Shown: positions 27,346 to 37,380 of the stretch, piece after piece
Layout of the letters: each line of letters opens with the position of its first letter
Position numbering within the stretch: the first letter of the stretch is position 1
Assembly: GCF_024606225.1 (NCBI RefSeq)
Contig: NZ_JAGRPU010000010.1
Location: forward strand, 62,001-126,000
DNA length: 64,000 bases
Source of the DNA: Endozoicomonas sp. ISHI1
GTDB taxonomy: Bacteria > Pseudomonadota > Gammaproteobacteria > Pseudomonadales > Endozoicomonadaceae
Direction of reading: 5' to 3'
Position numbers and translations under genes: made by a program
Notes under the pieces: generated by a model
Told to the model about the DNA's origin: nothing
The model's input: only the letters and a program-made list of their open reading frames with translations
Database searches by the model: none

Positions 27346-28152
27346 TCAGATTTTCTTATCGATGATTTTTTTAATGATACGAGAGACGGCCACAAAGCCA
27401 AACGTAGCCGTCACTACGGTCGTGGCACCAAAACCACTGGCACAATCCATTTTTGTTGACCCCAGATCCGAAGGTTTCTGCTGGCATACCGTTCCATCGG
27501 GCTGAGGATAAACCGCCTGTTCTGAAGAAAAGACACAATCGACACCAAACTTCCGCTTGTTGTTTTTAGTAAAGCCGTGGAAGTCTCTCAGATGATTTCT
27601 GACTTTTTTTGCCAGAGGGTCGTGCCAGGTTTTGGTGAGGTCGGTAATCTGTATCTGGGTGGGATCGACCTGACCACCGGCACCACCGGTTGTGATCACT
27701 GGAATCTTGTTTCTTTTGCAGTGATGAATCAGGGCAGCCTTGATTCTGAAACTGTCTATGGCATCCAGTACATAATCGAAGTCCTGACTGATCAGCTCAG
27801 ACACATTTTCGGTTGTTATAAAGTTTTCAATGACATGGCACTGGCAGTCCGGATTAATGGACTGAATGCGGCTGGCCATCACTTCACATTTGGACTGACC
27901 AATCGTTTCGGTGGTGGCATGGAGTTGACGGTTGATGTTAGTGACACAAACATCATCCAGATCAATCAGAGTAATGCTGCCCACCCCGGTTCTGGCCAGA
28001 GCCTCTGCTGCCCAGGAGCCGACTCCGCCAATACCTATGACGCAGATATGGGACTGTTTCAGCCTGTCTACGGCATCGCTGCCATAGAGACGGCGGCTGC
28101 CTCCAAATCGGGCGTCATAGCCAGTGGTTGAATGTTCCGAAGCAACTGTCAT
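27346..28152 (-). CDS. tcdA: tRNA threonylcarbamoyladenosine dehydratase TcdA
   Basis: The 268-residue E1-like protein has the nucleotide-binding motif ICVIGIGGVGSWAAEALARTG (residues about 36-56), TLIDLDDVCVTNINRQLHA, VLDAIDSFRIKAALI, and TGGAGGQVDPTQIQITDLTKTWHDPL. TcdA (CsdL/YgdL) uses ATP to cyclise t6A at position 37 of ANN-decoding tRNAs to ct6A. The length matches E. coli (268). It is convergent with motB and divergent from glk, so it is a single-gene housekeeping unit bordering the flagellar locus. Confidence 0.95.
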   Translation of the reverse strand: MTVASEHSTTGYDARFGGSRRLYGSDAVDRLKQSHICVIGIGGVGSWAAEALARTGVGSITLIDLDDVCVTNINRQLHATTETIGQSKCEVMASRIQSINPDCQCHVIENFITTENVSELISQDFDYVLDAIDSFRIKAALIHHCKRNKIPVITTGGAGGQVDPTQIQITDLTKTWHDPLAKKVRNHLRDFHGFTKNNKRKFGVDCVFSSEQAVYPQPDGTVCQQKPSDLGSTKMDCASGFGATTVVTATFGFVAVSRIIKKIIDKKI

Positions 28153-28265
28153 AAAAAGAGTCCGAGAGCCTTTGGGTAAAAATCTTACAGGTCATGAATC
28201 CGGGCGCAGGATTATAATACTGACATCCTCTCTTGTCATGGAGCCGGTTGGCCCGGGAGTATCGG

Positions 28266-29237
28266 ATGACTCAAGTATTGCGATCTCTGGTGGGGGATAT
28301 TGGTGGTACCAATGCCCGTTTTGCTCTGGTGAATCCTGACAGTCTGGTGCTGGAAGGTATTCAGACAATGTCGAGTATTGACTATTCCGATCTGGAAGAT
28401 GCCGTTCGGCTCTATTTGAAAAATCAGGGCGTTGAAACCATTACCAGAGTTTGTCTTGCCGTTGCCGGTCCGGTCGTGGACGGAAAAGTCAGTTTCACTA
28501 ACAGCCACTGGAAAATTGATCAGCAACAGTTCAAACAGGACTTTGAATTGGAAGTGATGGCGCTGATCAATGATTTTGCCGCACAGGCTTTGGCGGTCCC
28601 CCACCTTCCTTCAAACGAACTCATGCCTGTTGGGCCTGAGTTGTCCGTTGATCCTGATGCTGTCAAGCTGGTGATCGGCCCGGGAACCGGTCTGGGGCTT
28701 TGTGGATTAATCGAAACCCCTGTGGGTTGGCAGGCTCTGCCCGGAGAAGGCGGCAATGCCGACTTTGCACCTTCTACTGAAAGAGATATTAGTGTCTGGC
28801 GATTCATCCGAAAAGAGGTTGGGGGGTTGTTGGGGGTTGAGAGAATACTCTCTGGCTCAGGTCTGGAATTATTGTATGAAGCGCACTCCAGTCTCGATGG
28901 TCGGATGGATAAACTACAGGCGGCAGATATTACGGTTCAGGCTCTGGAACAAAATGATTCTCTGGCCTATGAAGTGCTGGACCACTTTTTTGAGATTCTC
29001 GGCAATACCGCCGGAAATGCGGCACTGATTCTGGGAGCAAGGGGCGGTGTCTATATTGCGGGTGGAATTATCCCAAGAGTGAAAACGCTGTTTGCCAGGG
29101 GAACATTCCGGAAAGCCTTTGAGAACAGAGACAAGATGAAAGACTACATGTCTGGCATACCAACATGGCTCATATTGTCTGAACATCCGGGGTTAACAGG
29201 AGCGGCGGCCTATTTGAACTGTTCAGGTTATCATTAA
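28266..29237 (+). CDS. glk: Glucokinase
   Basis: The ATG at 28266 is preceded by GGGAG and gives 323 residues (E. coli Glk 321). The N-terminal phosphate loop is LVGDIGGTNARFAL. Other Glk motifs are VAGPVVDGKVSFTNSHW, LINDFAAQALAVPHL, VIGPGTGLGL, LPGEGGNADFAP and GARGGVYIAGGIIPR. It phosphorylates glucose to glucose-6-phosphate with ATP. With MalQ at 34005-36194 it can complete maltodextrin breakdown. It is divergent from tcdA. Confidence 0.95.
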   Translation: MTQVLRSLVGDIGGTNARFALVNPDSLVLEGIQTMSSIDYSDLEDAVRLYLKNQGVETITRVCLAVAGPVVDGKVSFTNSHWKIDQQQFKQDFELEVMALINDFAAQALAVPHLPSNELMPVGPELSVDPDAVKLVIGPGTGLGLCGLIETPVGWQALPGEGGNADFAPSTERDISVWRFIRKEVGGLLGVERILSGSGLELLYEAHSSLDGRMDKLQAADITVQALEQNDSLAYEVLDHFFEILGNTAGNAALILGARGGVYIAGGIIPRVKTLFARGTFRKAFENRDKMKDYMSGIPTWLILSEHPGLTGAAAYLNCSGYH

Positions 29238-29383
29238 AGTCAGCTGTCTTCTAAAAGTATCCCCAGAGGTTGTGGATAAGTCTGGGATTAACCTTTGGGT
29301 GGTTTTCCGAACTTCAGGGAAATAACAAACTGCAAATAAGTGGTTAAAAAACGATCAATGGTTGGTTGAAAGCACTCACCAGA

Positions 29384-29662
29384 TCAGGCTGCAATAGTCA
29401 GCCTGACACCCAGCGCTTTCAGCAGTCGATGTACGGTATCCCAACGAGGTTGAGCTTTGCCATTGAATGCCTTGTAGAGGCTTTCCCGGTTGAGCCCGGT
29501 CTGTCTGGCCAGCTCGGTTACGCCCTTGTGCTTGACCACATCGCCCAGGGCGATAATGAACACGGCAGGATCATCGTCCAGATAGGCTTCGGTCAGGAAT
29601 TCAGCAATTTCATTCTCCTGCAGCATTTCTACAGGGTTTATGGGGGTCAGTTTCAGAGCCAT
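29384..29662 (-). CDS. HigA/addiction-module antidote protein
   Basis: The 92-residue protein has a short N-terminal arm (NPVEMLQENEIAEFLTEAYLDDDPAVFIIALGDVVKHKG) and a helix-turn-helix (VTELARQTGLNRESLYKAFN) ending WDTVHRLLKALGVRLTI, the pattern of the putative addiction-module antidote family. It lies 3 bp after the toxin gene in the toxin-first order of HigBA modules. It should neutralise the toxin and repress the operon from the palindrome at 29974-29991. Confidence 0.88.
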   Translation of the reverse strand: MALKLTPINPVEMLQENEIAEFLTEAYLDDDPAVFIIALGDVVKHKGVTELARQTGLNRESLYKAFNGKAQPRWDTVHRLLKALGVRLTIAA

Positions 29663-29665
29663 GAG

Positions 29666-29965
29666 TCAATCCTCCAATTGTTGCAACAGGTCTTTGGCCT
29701 TTTTAATGTCCCGGTTCTGGCTGGATTTGTCGCCACCGCACAGCAATATCACTATCTGCTGGTTGCGGAGCGTGTAGTAAAGACGATAGCCCTTGCCCAC
29801 AAACAGGCGCATTTCACTGACGCCATCGCCTACCGGTTTGGTATCGCCCAGATTGCCCGCCTTTGCTCGGTTAATCCGCAGGGCAACCGCCTTGGCGGCT
29901 TGTCTGTCCCTCAGCTCCCGGAACCACTGATTAAATATTTCGGTCGAGACCACTTCGTATTTCAT
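29666..29965 (-). CDS. RelE/HigB-type toxin
   Basis: The 99-residue protein fits the RelE/ParE superfamily addiction-module killer group: FNQWFRELRDRQAAKAVALRINRAKAGNLGDTKPVGDGVSEMRLFVGKGYRLYYTLRNQQIVILLCGGDKSSQNRDIKKAKDLL. Such toxins are ribosome-dependent mRNA endonucleases. Intact length and conserved GYRLYY and GGDKSSQ motifs suggest activity. It is the first gene of the pair, directly after the operator. Confidence 0.9.
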   Translation of the reverse strand: MKYEVVSTEIFNQWFRELRDRQAAKAVALRINRAKAGNLGDTKPVGDGVSEMRLFVGKGYRLYYTLRNQQIVILLCGGDKSSQNRDIKKAKDLLQQLED

Positions 29966-29973
29966 GGTTTAAT

Positions 29974-29991
29974 CGTAGCTTACAGGCTACG
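29974..29991. promoter_or_regulatory. Operator palindrome of the toxin-antitoxin operon
   Basis: The inverted repeat CGTAGC-TTACAG-GCTACG lies 9 bp upstream of the toxin ATG (minus strand). Read leftward it contains a TGTAAGCT stretch that can be a -10 element, so antitoxin binding would occlude the promoter. This arrangement is common in higBA modules. Confidence 0.65.
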
Positions 29992-30045
29992 CATTAGCAA
30001 ACGAATAAAAGACTTGTTAACAAACATAACGGACTGTTATTGATT

Positions 30046-30071
30046 CGCTCCCATGCTCCAGCGTGGGAGCG
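30046..30071. repeat. REP-like palindrome between the toxin gene and lamB
   Basis: An 8-bp perfect stem (CGCTCCCA / TGGGAGCG) encloses a 10-base centre. It resembles the short GC-rich intergenic palindromes found in many gammaproteobacterial genomes. It lies in the 508-bp stretch (29966-30473) that otherwise holds the operator, one possible small gene and the lamB terminator. Confidence 0.6.
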
Positions 30072-30151
30072 TGATGAAAGATCCGGCAGCTGTCCCGACG
30101 GTGCGGATATTATGCGGCGATTTGCACTGAACAAGCAGAAAGGAAAATAAA

Positions 30152-30298
30152 ATGGCTATTGAAATGAGTATGAAACTTTCCCCAAAACAAGCGGGGAAGC
30201 TTTACCAAAGAAGAATGAAACAAGAAGACAGTTCAAGAAGCTGTAAAAAGAAGTTGTTCTGCTGCGTGACGTTCTCTGGCAAGCCTTTGCGGGTGTAA
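30152..30298 (+). CDS. Possible 48-residue basic small protein
   Basis: An ATG at 30152 is preceded by AAGGAAAATAAA, a well-placed ribosome-binding site, and encodes 48 residues beginning MAIEMSMKLS and rich in Lys, Arg, Gln and Cys. No family was recognised and codon use is uninformative at this length. It may be a degraded remnant or a real small gene; the ribosome-binding site is the only positive evidence. Confidence 0.3.
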   Translation: MAIEMSMKLSPKQAGKLYQRRMKQEDSSRSCKKKLFCCVTFSGKPLRV

Positions 30299-30340
30299 GT
30301 TTATTGTTCAAGGTTAGAGATATGAGCCAAACACAAGAAA

Positions 30341-30372
30341 AAATAAGGCTGCATAATCGCAGCCCTATTTTG
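30341..30372 (-). terminator. Rho-independent terminator after lamB
   Basis: The stem GGCTGC / GCAGCC with loop ATAATC is flanked by A-rich and T-rich arms (AAATA and TATTT), so it could end transcription in both directions. Read leftward it lies about 100 bp after the lamB stop and is followed by a T-rich run (TTATTTTTT). Confidence 0.8.
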
Positions 30373-30473
30373 GTTATAAGTATAAGTAACGCATTATCAT
30401 CCAGGTGTTTCTGCCAAACTTGGATTAAGCCCGTGGCATAAAACCCGCCTTTTTGTTCATTTCAGCTTACGGA

Positions 30474-31919
<1,446 letters not shown>

Positions 31920-32384
31920 TTACCTTGTGTGTGTACGACAGTTGACCAGAGCTAACCGTTGGCTAAGCTGCTCTGGTCTGTTGCCATGAAGATGCGGTTT
32001 TCCCGAGTTTCGGAGCCATTTCATGTTCATGGCGGCTTGAGTAAATAAACCGAATGGATCTGAGAATTATGTTTTCGGTGTACCCGTAGGAAATCTAGAC
32101 CAGAGATTCACAATCAGCAAAGTAATTAAGAAAAAAGAGGAGTTAATACAGTTTTTTATCCAGCCTGGCTCAAATACGACTATGTTTGCAGACAGGCTCC
32201 CGGAGCCTGTGCAGCAATACTGTAACTGAGAGTGAAAAAATGCTGCATTTTATTGTTGATCGTGAATTCAGGTATACAGTTTATGAGTTTACTGAGAGGT
32301 ATCGAAATATTCGGTACTGGAAATGGCCGAATTAAAGGATTATTAAAGGGGATGTTTTATAAAGAACGACAAGTGTCTGGCGTG
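31920..32384. promoter_or_regulatory. Divergent lamB/malM promoter region with 19-bp palindrome
   Basis: This 465-bp stretch has no convincing gene. It contains a perfect 19-bp palindrome ACAGGCTCCCGGAGCCTGT at 32192-32210, which looks like a repressor operator or a strong hairpin. A GGGGATG at 32348 resembles half of a MalT box but stands alone. An open frame from 32232 runs in frame into malM, but its 51 residues lack lipoprotein character, so it is treated as leader. Confidence 0.45.
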
Positions 32385-33461
32385 ATGAAAAAACAGTTTC
32401 TTTTCGCGTGTATTCTTGCCCCTGTCATAACCCTGATGGGCTGCTCTCATTTTAATAGCCGGGAAGAAACAATAAAGCAGCCTGACTCAGAAGGTAAAGT
32501 GTACAACTCAGTTAAGGACATTACTTGTCATCCATTAAGGTATCCTGCCGACAAAAAACAGGCTCGCATTGTCGTTAACGAGTTCACTTCAAGACTAAAA
32601 CAATCCTCCGGAGAAACTCCGGTTCTGGCTTTCAGTCTGCCGCAAACGGGCATTCATAAAGTGACTATAAACAGCTATGTGGTCAAGGATGATGATAAGG
32701 AACAGCTGTTCTATCCAGCGGTTGCACTGCTCGATCAGTCTCATAACATCATAGCCAAGGTACCTGAACGTCAGATCAAGTATAAAAAGCCAGGGCTTAC
32801 CAACGCTGAAAGTATTGAAGCTCAATTCACCATCGATAATGACAAGCTTTCCAGCGAACAGGCAGTTTGCATGCTTGTCTATACCACCGATGAACTGAGG
32901 AAAGGGAAAACAACCTTAATGAATGAGGCTAAGGAATATGCCAGAGCTTACGGTGTTGTTGCACCGCCGGTGCCTGATCCTGTCGCTATTCATGGCAATG
33001 CAGGGCATCTGGCCATCAGTATAAAAAGTTCAGAGGTGGCTTTTGCTTCAATGCCCAATACTCCTTTAGCTGCCTCTGCTGCTGTGATACCAGGAGCCTT
33101 GTCAGTGGAAGAGGATCCTTTTACAAAAGAAGTCCGGCAGCATTATGTTGATGCTGTTAATAAACACCTTAAGTCATGCGATATTGCAAGGGCTATGCTT
33201 GCAAGAGCTGAATTGGGAAACACTCTCAGGGATACGGAGGAATACTTTGTCGAACAGTATGGTAAGCCCGCCGATAAACTGAACTCCCCCAAAACTCCCG
33301 GTTTTGAAGACGGTTATACCGAGTATGCCGGGAAAGTCTTGTATCACTATCAATTGCAGGTATACGACTACCTGAAGACCGGTCAGGGTGCTGCAGCATT
33401 GAAGGTGATTGATCAAATCAAGGCTACCCTGGAAAAAGTGGATCAGCTGTTTGACCGATAG
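32385..33461 (+). CDS. malM: MalM-like maltose-operon lipoprotein
   Basis: The ATG at 32385 gives 358 residues with a lipoprotein signal (FLFACILAPVITLMG-C, lipobox LMGC, Cys19). The body follows enterobacterial MalM: VLAFSLPQTGIHKVTINSYVV, YPAVALLDQSHNII, KKPGLTNAESIEAQFTI, CMLVYTTDELRKG and VPDPVAIHGNAGHLAISI. MalM is a periplasmic protein of unknown exact role in maltodextrin systems. Here it is probably membrane-anchored and has an extra C-terminal helical region of about 100 residues (YHYQLQVYDYLKTGQGAAALKVIDQI). It is divergent from lamB. Confidence 0.85.
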   Translation: MKKQFLFACILAPVITLMGCSHFNSREETIKQPDSEGKVYNSVKDITCHPLRYPADKKQARIVVNEFTSRLKQSSGETPVLAFSLPQTGIHKVTINSYVVKDDDKEQLFYPAVALLDQSHNIIAKVPERQIKYKKPGLTNAESIEAQFTIDNDKLSSEQAVCMLVYTTDELRKGKTTLMNEAKEYARAYGVVAPPVPDPVAIHGNAGHLAISIKSSEVAFASMPNTPLAASAAVIPGALSVEEDPFTKEVRQHYVDAVNKHLKSCDIARAMLARAELGNTLRDTEEYFVEQYGKPADKLNSPKTPGFEDGYTEYAGKVLYHYQLQVYDYLKTGQGAAALKVIDQIKATLEKVDQLFDR

Positions 33462-33480
33462 CCTTCGAAGACAGTTCGCT

Positions 33481-33508
33481 TGAGCTTGTCGACGTTTCGA
33501 CAGGCTCA
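33481..33508. repeat. REP-like inverted repeat after malM
   Basis: Arms TGAGCTTGTCGA and TCGACAGGCTCA pair with one G-T wobble around a 4-base loop. It resembles a widely seen intergenic repeat type (CGACAGGCTCAGGACGAA). Its position 20 bp after malM suggests a role in transcript termination or stability. Confidence 0.6.
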
Positions 33509-33624
33509 GGACGAATGGGGTGTGTCAACATTCTATCGGACAGTGGCGGGAATCTTGATATATCTTTAAATAGCCCTGAATTTGTAAAAGACATTGTTCA
33601 ATTAATTGTTCAGGTAATACTGTT

Positions 33625-33849
33625 ATGAATGTAATCTCTTACTCCAAAGCCAGAAACAATCTGAAGTCGCTGCTTGATCAGGTGGCCGAAGATGCTAACC
33701 ACACCATTATCCACCGGCGGGAAGGTGAGGATGCGGTGATCATGTCACTGGACAGCTACAACAACCTGATGGAAAACCTTCATTTAATGTCATCTTCGAA
33801 CAACATAAAACATTTGAACGAATCTATTGCCCAAATTGAGGCAGGTTAG
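33625..33849 (+). CDS. yefM: YefM/Phd-family antitoxin, orphan
   Basis: The 74-residue protein has the YefM pattern: MNVISYSKARNNLKSLLDQVAEDANHTIIHRREGEDAVIMSLDSYNNLMENLHLM, with a C-terminal toxin-binding tail ending NESIAQIEAG. It should bind DNA as a dimer and neutralise YoeB. The toxin gene downstream is only a stub, so this antitoxin has no intact local partner. Confidence 0.9.
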   Translation: MNVISYSKARNNLKSLLDQVAEDANHTIIHRREGEDAVIMSLDSYNNLMENLHLMSSSNNIKHLNESIAQIEAG

Positions 33850-33871
33850 GTTCCAGAAAAAGGCTTGATTG

Positions 33872-33943
33872 ATGGCGAGGCATAAGACTAAGCATAAAAG
33901 GTTGATATGTTGGTCAGAAAAAGTCCGGAGTGATTATCTTTAA
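33872..33943 (+). pseudogene. yoeB: Truncated YoeB-type toxin remnant
   Basis: A 23-codon frame from ATG 33872 to TAA 33943 contains RLICWSEKVRSDYL, matching the start of YoeB toxins (KLIWSEESWDDYL pattern). The frame then stops, and none of the later YoeB motifs is seen before malQ. With yefM 22 bp upstream this is best read as a toxin gene lost by truncation. No frame-shifted continuation was found by eye. Confidence 0.7.
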
Positions 33944-34004
33944 AGCCTGCCGTTTCCACTATTAAAGCAGCCGCATACATTTTTATACTTTGGTTGTGCT
34001 AAAC

Positions 34005-36194
34005 CTAACCGCCCTTTCTAATCACTGACATATTGTTAAAAAACGACCGGTTGGATTCATCAGCAAAAATATTCTCCAGAGTGTCGGTTAACTTCCTGCG
34101 CCAGTTTGGATACTCTTCGCTGGTTCCCGGAATATTCACCGGGGATTCGATCTGTAACACCTCTTCCAGCTGAATCACTGTGATTTTTGATGCTGTCTTA
34201 GCCAGGTAATAATGAACTTTTTCCATTAAGTCCCTTGAGTATTCCATTGTGGAAATATCCTGCGGGTTCATGCCTTCAGGAAATTCATGGACGTTCGCAA
34301 GTGTTTTCAGCAAAGCCAGCTTTTCTCTGTGTCTTGCCTCTTTTTCTTGCTGAGCCCGGTTGTGATCATAAATGCCCAGTTGCAGGCGCAAATCCAGATC
34401 GAGGCAATTCCACCAGGCCTTCAGAGGAGGGATGTCATGATTACTGACACAGGTCAGAGCCATGGGTTTGTAATCCTGAGGTAGCGTGAAATGATCACCC
34501 AAACACTCGAACAGAGCCACTTCATTGGAGTAAAACAGGGCAGGAGGCAGAGAAGCTTCGATTTCAGGTGGGACGGTCCCAAGATCCTCTCCAAATACCA
34601 GACACTGACGACGATGGCTTTCCAGTTTGATAATGCCCAGAAAGTCATTCAGAGGATAATAGACATAGGCGCCATAATCAGCCGTTTTGCCTTTGGGGCA
34701 CCACCAGAGCCTTAGCAGACCCATGACATGATCAATTCTCAAAGCCCCGCAGTGGTTCATATTGGCCTGAACCATTTCAATAAAGGGCTGGTACTGCTGA
34801 GCGATGAGTACCTGAGGATTAAAGGGAGGTAAACCCCAGTTCTGTCCCTGGGGCGCTACACCATCCGGGGGCGCACCAACGCCTGCATCCAGACAGTAAA
34901 GGTCGCGATGACTCCAGACATCGGCGCCGCCAGTGTCTGCGCCTACTGCCAAATCACGATAGATGCCAACCAGCATACCGGCTTCAATGGCCGCTTCCTG
35001 AGCTTTGGTCAGCTGATCTTCAGCCAGCCACTGCAAGTACATGTAGTACTGAATGCGTTTTCGGTTATGGCTGGCAAACTCTTTGACGGCACCGGATTCC
35101 GGGTTCTGGAACTGTGACTCCCAGCAAGGCCATCCCCAGTTATTGATGTCCAGCTTTTTGTAGTGCTCATAAATAGCTTCATAAAGGGCATGTCGCTCCA
35201 GAGCGGGGCCACGGTTTCTGCAAAAGTCCAGAAAAGCTTTTCCCCGCGAGCTTTCGGGGCTCAGGTGTTGCTTATGGAAGTGATCAAACAGTGTGTTCAG
35301 AAAACCAAACTTCAGCCATGCTACCAGACTGTAGTCCACATACTCTTCGTCTCTTGCCTGTTGCAGTTGTTCTTTGAACTCAGGATCTTCAAATTGTCTC
35401 TGAGCTTCTTCACATTCCCTGAAGTCCGTTATGGCCGTGATATCGATATACAACGGATTAATAAAGGTTCGGCTCGATGGGCTGTAGGGGCTGGCATGAA
35501 GAGGGTTGGCCGGGTACAGGGCGTGAATAGGGTTCAGGCCGACAATGTCTGCGCCCTGTTCCGCCAGTTGAGTCGCTAACTGACTCAGGCCGGAAAAGTC
35601 ACCTATGCCCCAATCATGATCGGTTCGAAGAGTGTATAACTGGATAGCACAGCCCCATAGTTTATTTCCACTCCCAAGTCTCTCAGGTTCATAGCAGGTT
35701 TCAGGAGCAATAATGATCAGAGCGCTGTCTTGCATCTTGTCACTTTGCAGAGAGAGCCGGTGGTAGCCAAGGGGTAAAGCATCCGGTAAGTTGAACGTCA
35801 AGTGGTGGTAGGTTCTTCCCTCAAATGTGCGACTGGCCTCTATGGGCATATCGCTGGTATTCAGGGTCAGAGAGTGGTGGCCAGCGGTTTCCAGTATTAT
35901 TTCACCTTCGAACAGATGACCCAGCTGCTGATCCTCAAGGTACAGGCTGACCTGATAGCTTTGACCTTTAGTGAAGACTGACACGGGATGGAGTGGTTGC
36001 TGCCACTTTTGCTGTTCAATGTCTGCTATCGCTTGCTTTATCGAGTCGTCAGATTCAACGTTTAATCCCATGGCACCAAGAATCGGCAGTTTGTATTCAG
36101 TGGGGACGCTGACTGGCTTACCCGCCCAGTCACTGTATTCTCCGGAAACGCGATAGTATCGGGCCAGCTGCTCAATCAGTTCAGGATCAGACAT
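34005..36194 (-). CDS. malQ: 4-alpha-glucanotransferase (amylomaltase) MalQ
   Basis: The ATG at 36194, 11 bp after the malK stop, gives 729 residues; a GTG at 36209 would overlap malK. The N-terminal part is the extended bacterial MalQ domain. The GH77 catalytic core has YSPSSRTFINPLYIDI, ALRIDHVMGLLRLWW (nucleophile Asp), VFGEDLGTVPPEI (acid/base Glu) and SNHDIPPLKAWW. It transfers maltosyl units between dextrins and releases glucose for Glk. Presence of malQ without malP in the window leaves phosphorolysis unassigned. Confidence 0.96.
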   Translation of the reverse strand: MSDPELIEQLARYYRVSGEYSDWAGKPVSVPTEYKLPILGAMGLNVESDDSIKQAIADIEQQKWQQPLHPVSVFTKGQSYQVSLYLEDQQLGHLFEGEIILETAGHHSLTLNTSDMPIEASRTFEGRTYHHLTFNLPDALPLGYHRLSLQSDKMQDSALIIIAPETCYEPERLGSGNKLWGCAIQLYTLRTDHDWGIGDFSGLSQLATQLAEQGADIVGLNPIHALYPANPLHASPYSPSSRTFINPLYIDITAITDFRECEEAQRQFEDPEFKEQLQQARDEEYVDYSLVAWLKFGFLNTLFDHFHKQHLSPESSRGKAFLDFCRNRGPALERHALYEAIYEHYKKLDINNWGWPCWESQFQNPESGAVKEFASHNRKRIQYYMYLQWLAEDQLTKAQEAAIEAGMLVGIYRDLAVGADTGGADVWSHRDLYCLDAGVGAPPDGVAPQGQNWGLPPFNPQVLIAQQYQPFIEMVQANMNHCGALRIDHVMGLLRLWWCPKGKTADYGAYVYYPLNDFLGIIKLESHRRQCLVFGEDLGTVPPEIEASLPPALFYSNEVALFECLGDHFTLPQDYKPMALTCVSNHDIPPLKAWWNCLDLDLRLQLGIYDHNRAQQEKEARHREKLALLKTLANVHEFPEGMNPQDISTMEYSRDLMEKVHYYLAKTASKITVIQLEEVLQIESPVNIPGTSEEYPNWRRKLTDTLENIFADESNRSFFNNMSVIRKGG

Positions 36195-36205
36195 AGCGGT
36201 CTCTC

Positions 36206-37342
36206 TCACAAGTCGTAGGCTGGCGCCCGGGTACGACGAAAAGCTATGCCCTCAGCATTGAAGAGGTGACAAAATTGGACCGGAAGCTCAATTTTCATCT
36301 TGCTGCCTGCTTCACGCTTTTTCGAGTCTTCTACCCGAACAATGAAGTTTTCTCGAATGGTATCGTGGCTCATGTATATGTAAGATTCGGCTCCCAGACG
36401 TTCCAGCGTTTCGACCTTGCCTTCAACCGCATTACCGTTGTCTGTTTCAGCCAGAGCATCTTCCGGTCGAATGCCCAAGACGACCCGCTCACCCTTGTTG
36501 GCACCCTGACTGTCAACGTTAGCCCGTAGCATTTCCCCGGTGGTCAACTTGAGTCGTGTTTCGTTGTTGCCGGTTTCTTCAATAAAACCATCAAAGAAAT
36601 TCATTTTGGGTGAACCGATAAATCCGGCAACGAACAGGTTGGCAGGTTGGTGATAAAGTTCCAGTGGCTTCCCAACCTGCTCCAGGTTACTTTCTGCTCC
36701 CTGAGCCAGAGGACTCAGGACAACGATCTGATCTGCCAGAGTCATCGCTTCAACCTGGTCATGGGTAACGTAAATAGAGGTTGTTTGCAGACGGTTGTGC
36801 AGTCGGGCTATTTCCTGCCGCATCTGAACCCGAAGCGCGACATCGAGATTGGACAGCGGCTCATCAAACAAAAACACCCTGGGCTGCTGCACGATGGATC
36901 GGCCGATAGCCACCCTTTGTCGTTGACCTCCGGACATGGCTTTTGGCTTTCGATCCAACAGGGCCTCCAGTTGGAGAATGCGGGCGGCTTCTTCAACCCG
37001 GCTGTTGATCAATGATTTGTCGGCTTTTGCCAGCTTGAGGCCGAAGGCCATATTTTTAGCAACGGACATATGAGGGTAGAGCGCATAAGACTGGAAGACC
37101 ATGCCCACCCTGCGTTCGTTGGGTGGCCAGTCATTCACCTGCTCCCCGGCAATATACATTTCACCCTCAGTGATATCCTCAAGACCACAGACCATTCGAA
37201 GCAGAGTGGACTTACCGCAGCCAGAAGGCCCGATAAATGCTATAAATTCACCCTCGGCAATGTTCAGGTTGATGTTCTTGAGAACCCAGGTCCTGCCCTG
37301 GTCGTAGCTTTTGGAAATATTAACAAGCTTAACTTCAGCCAT
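36206..37342 (-). CDS. malK: Maltose ABC transporter ATPase MalK
   Basis: The 378-residue protein (E. coli 371) has Walker A GPSGCGKST at residues 38-46, signature MSGGQ at 136-140, Walker B VFLFDE at 156-161 and the H-loop YVTHDQ near 192-197. A C-terminal regulatory domain contains MNFFDGFIEE, VVLGIRPEDA and the LERLGAESYIYM motif. It powers MalFG import. It is separated from malG by a 169-bp inverted-repeat element, yet faces the same way and likely depends on read-through or a promoter in that element. Confidence 0.97.
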   Translation of the reverse strand: MAEVKLVNISKSYDQGRTWVLKNINLNIAEGEFIAFIGPSGCGKSTLLRMVCGLEDITEGEMYIAGEQVNDWPPNERRVGMVFQSYALYPHMSVAKNMAFGLKLAKADKSLINSRVEEAARILQLEALLDRKPKAMSGGQRQRVAIGRSIVQQPRVFLFDEPLSNLDVALRVQMRQEIARLHNRLQTTSIYVTHDQVEAMTLADQIVVLSPLAQGAESNLEQVGKPLELYHQPANLFVAGFIGSPKMNFFDGFIEETGNNETRLKLTTGEMLRANVDSQGANKGERVVLGIRPEDALAETDNGNAVEGKVETLERLGAESYIYMSHDTIRENFIVRVEDSKKREAGSKMKIELPVQFCHLFNAEGIAFRRTRAPAYDL

Positions 37343-37380
37343 AAGTTTTTCCGTTTTTCATTCGCAGCGCCCGCCAGACT

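Noticed and set aside
32232-32384. Longer start for the malM-like gene
   Set aside because: The extra 51 residues would bury the lipoprotein signal; the ATG at 32385 gives a proper signal and lipobox.
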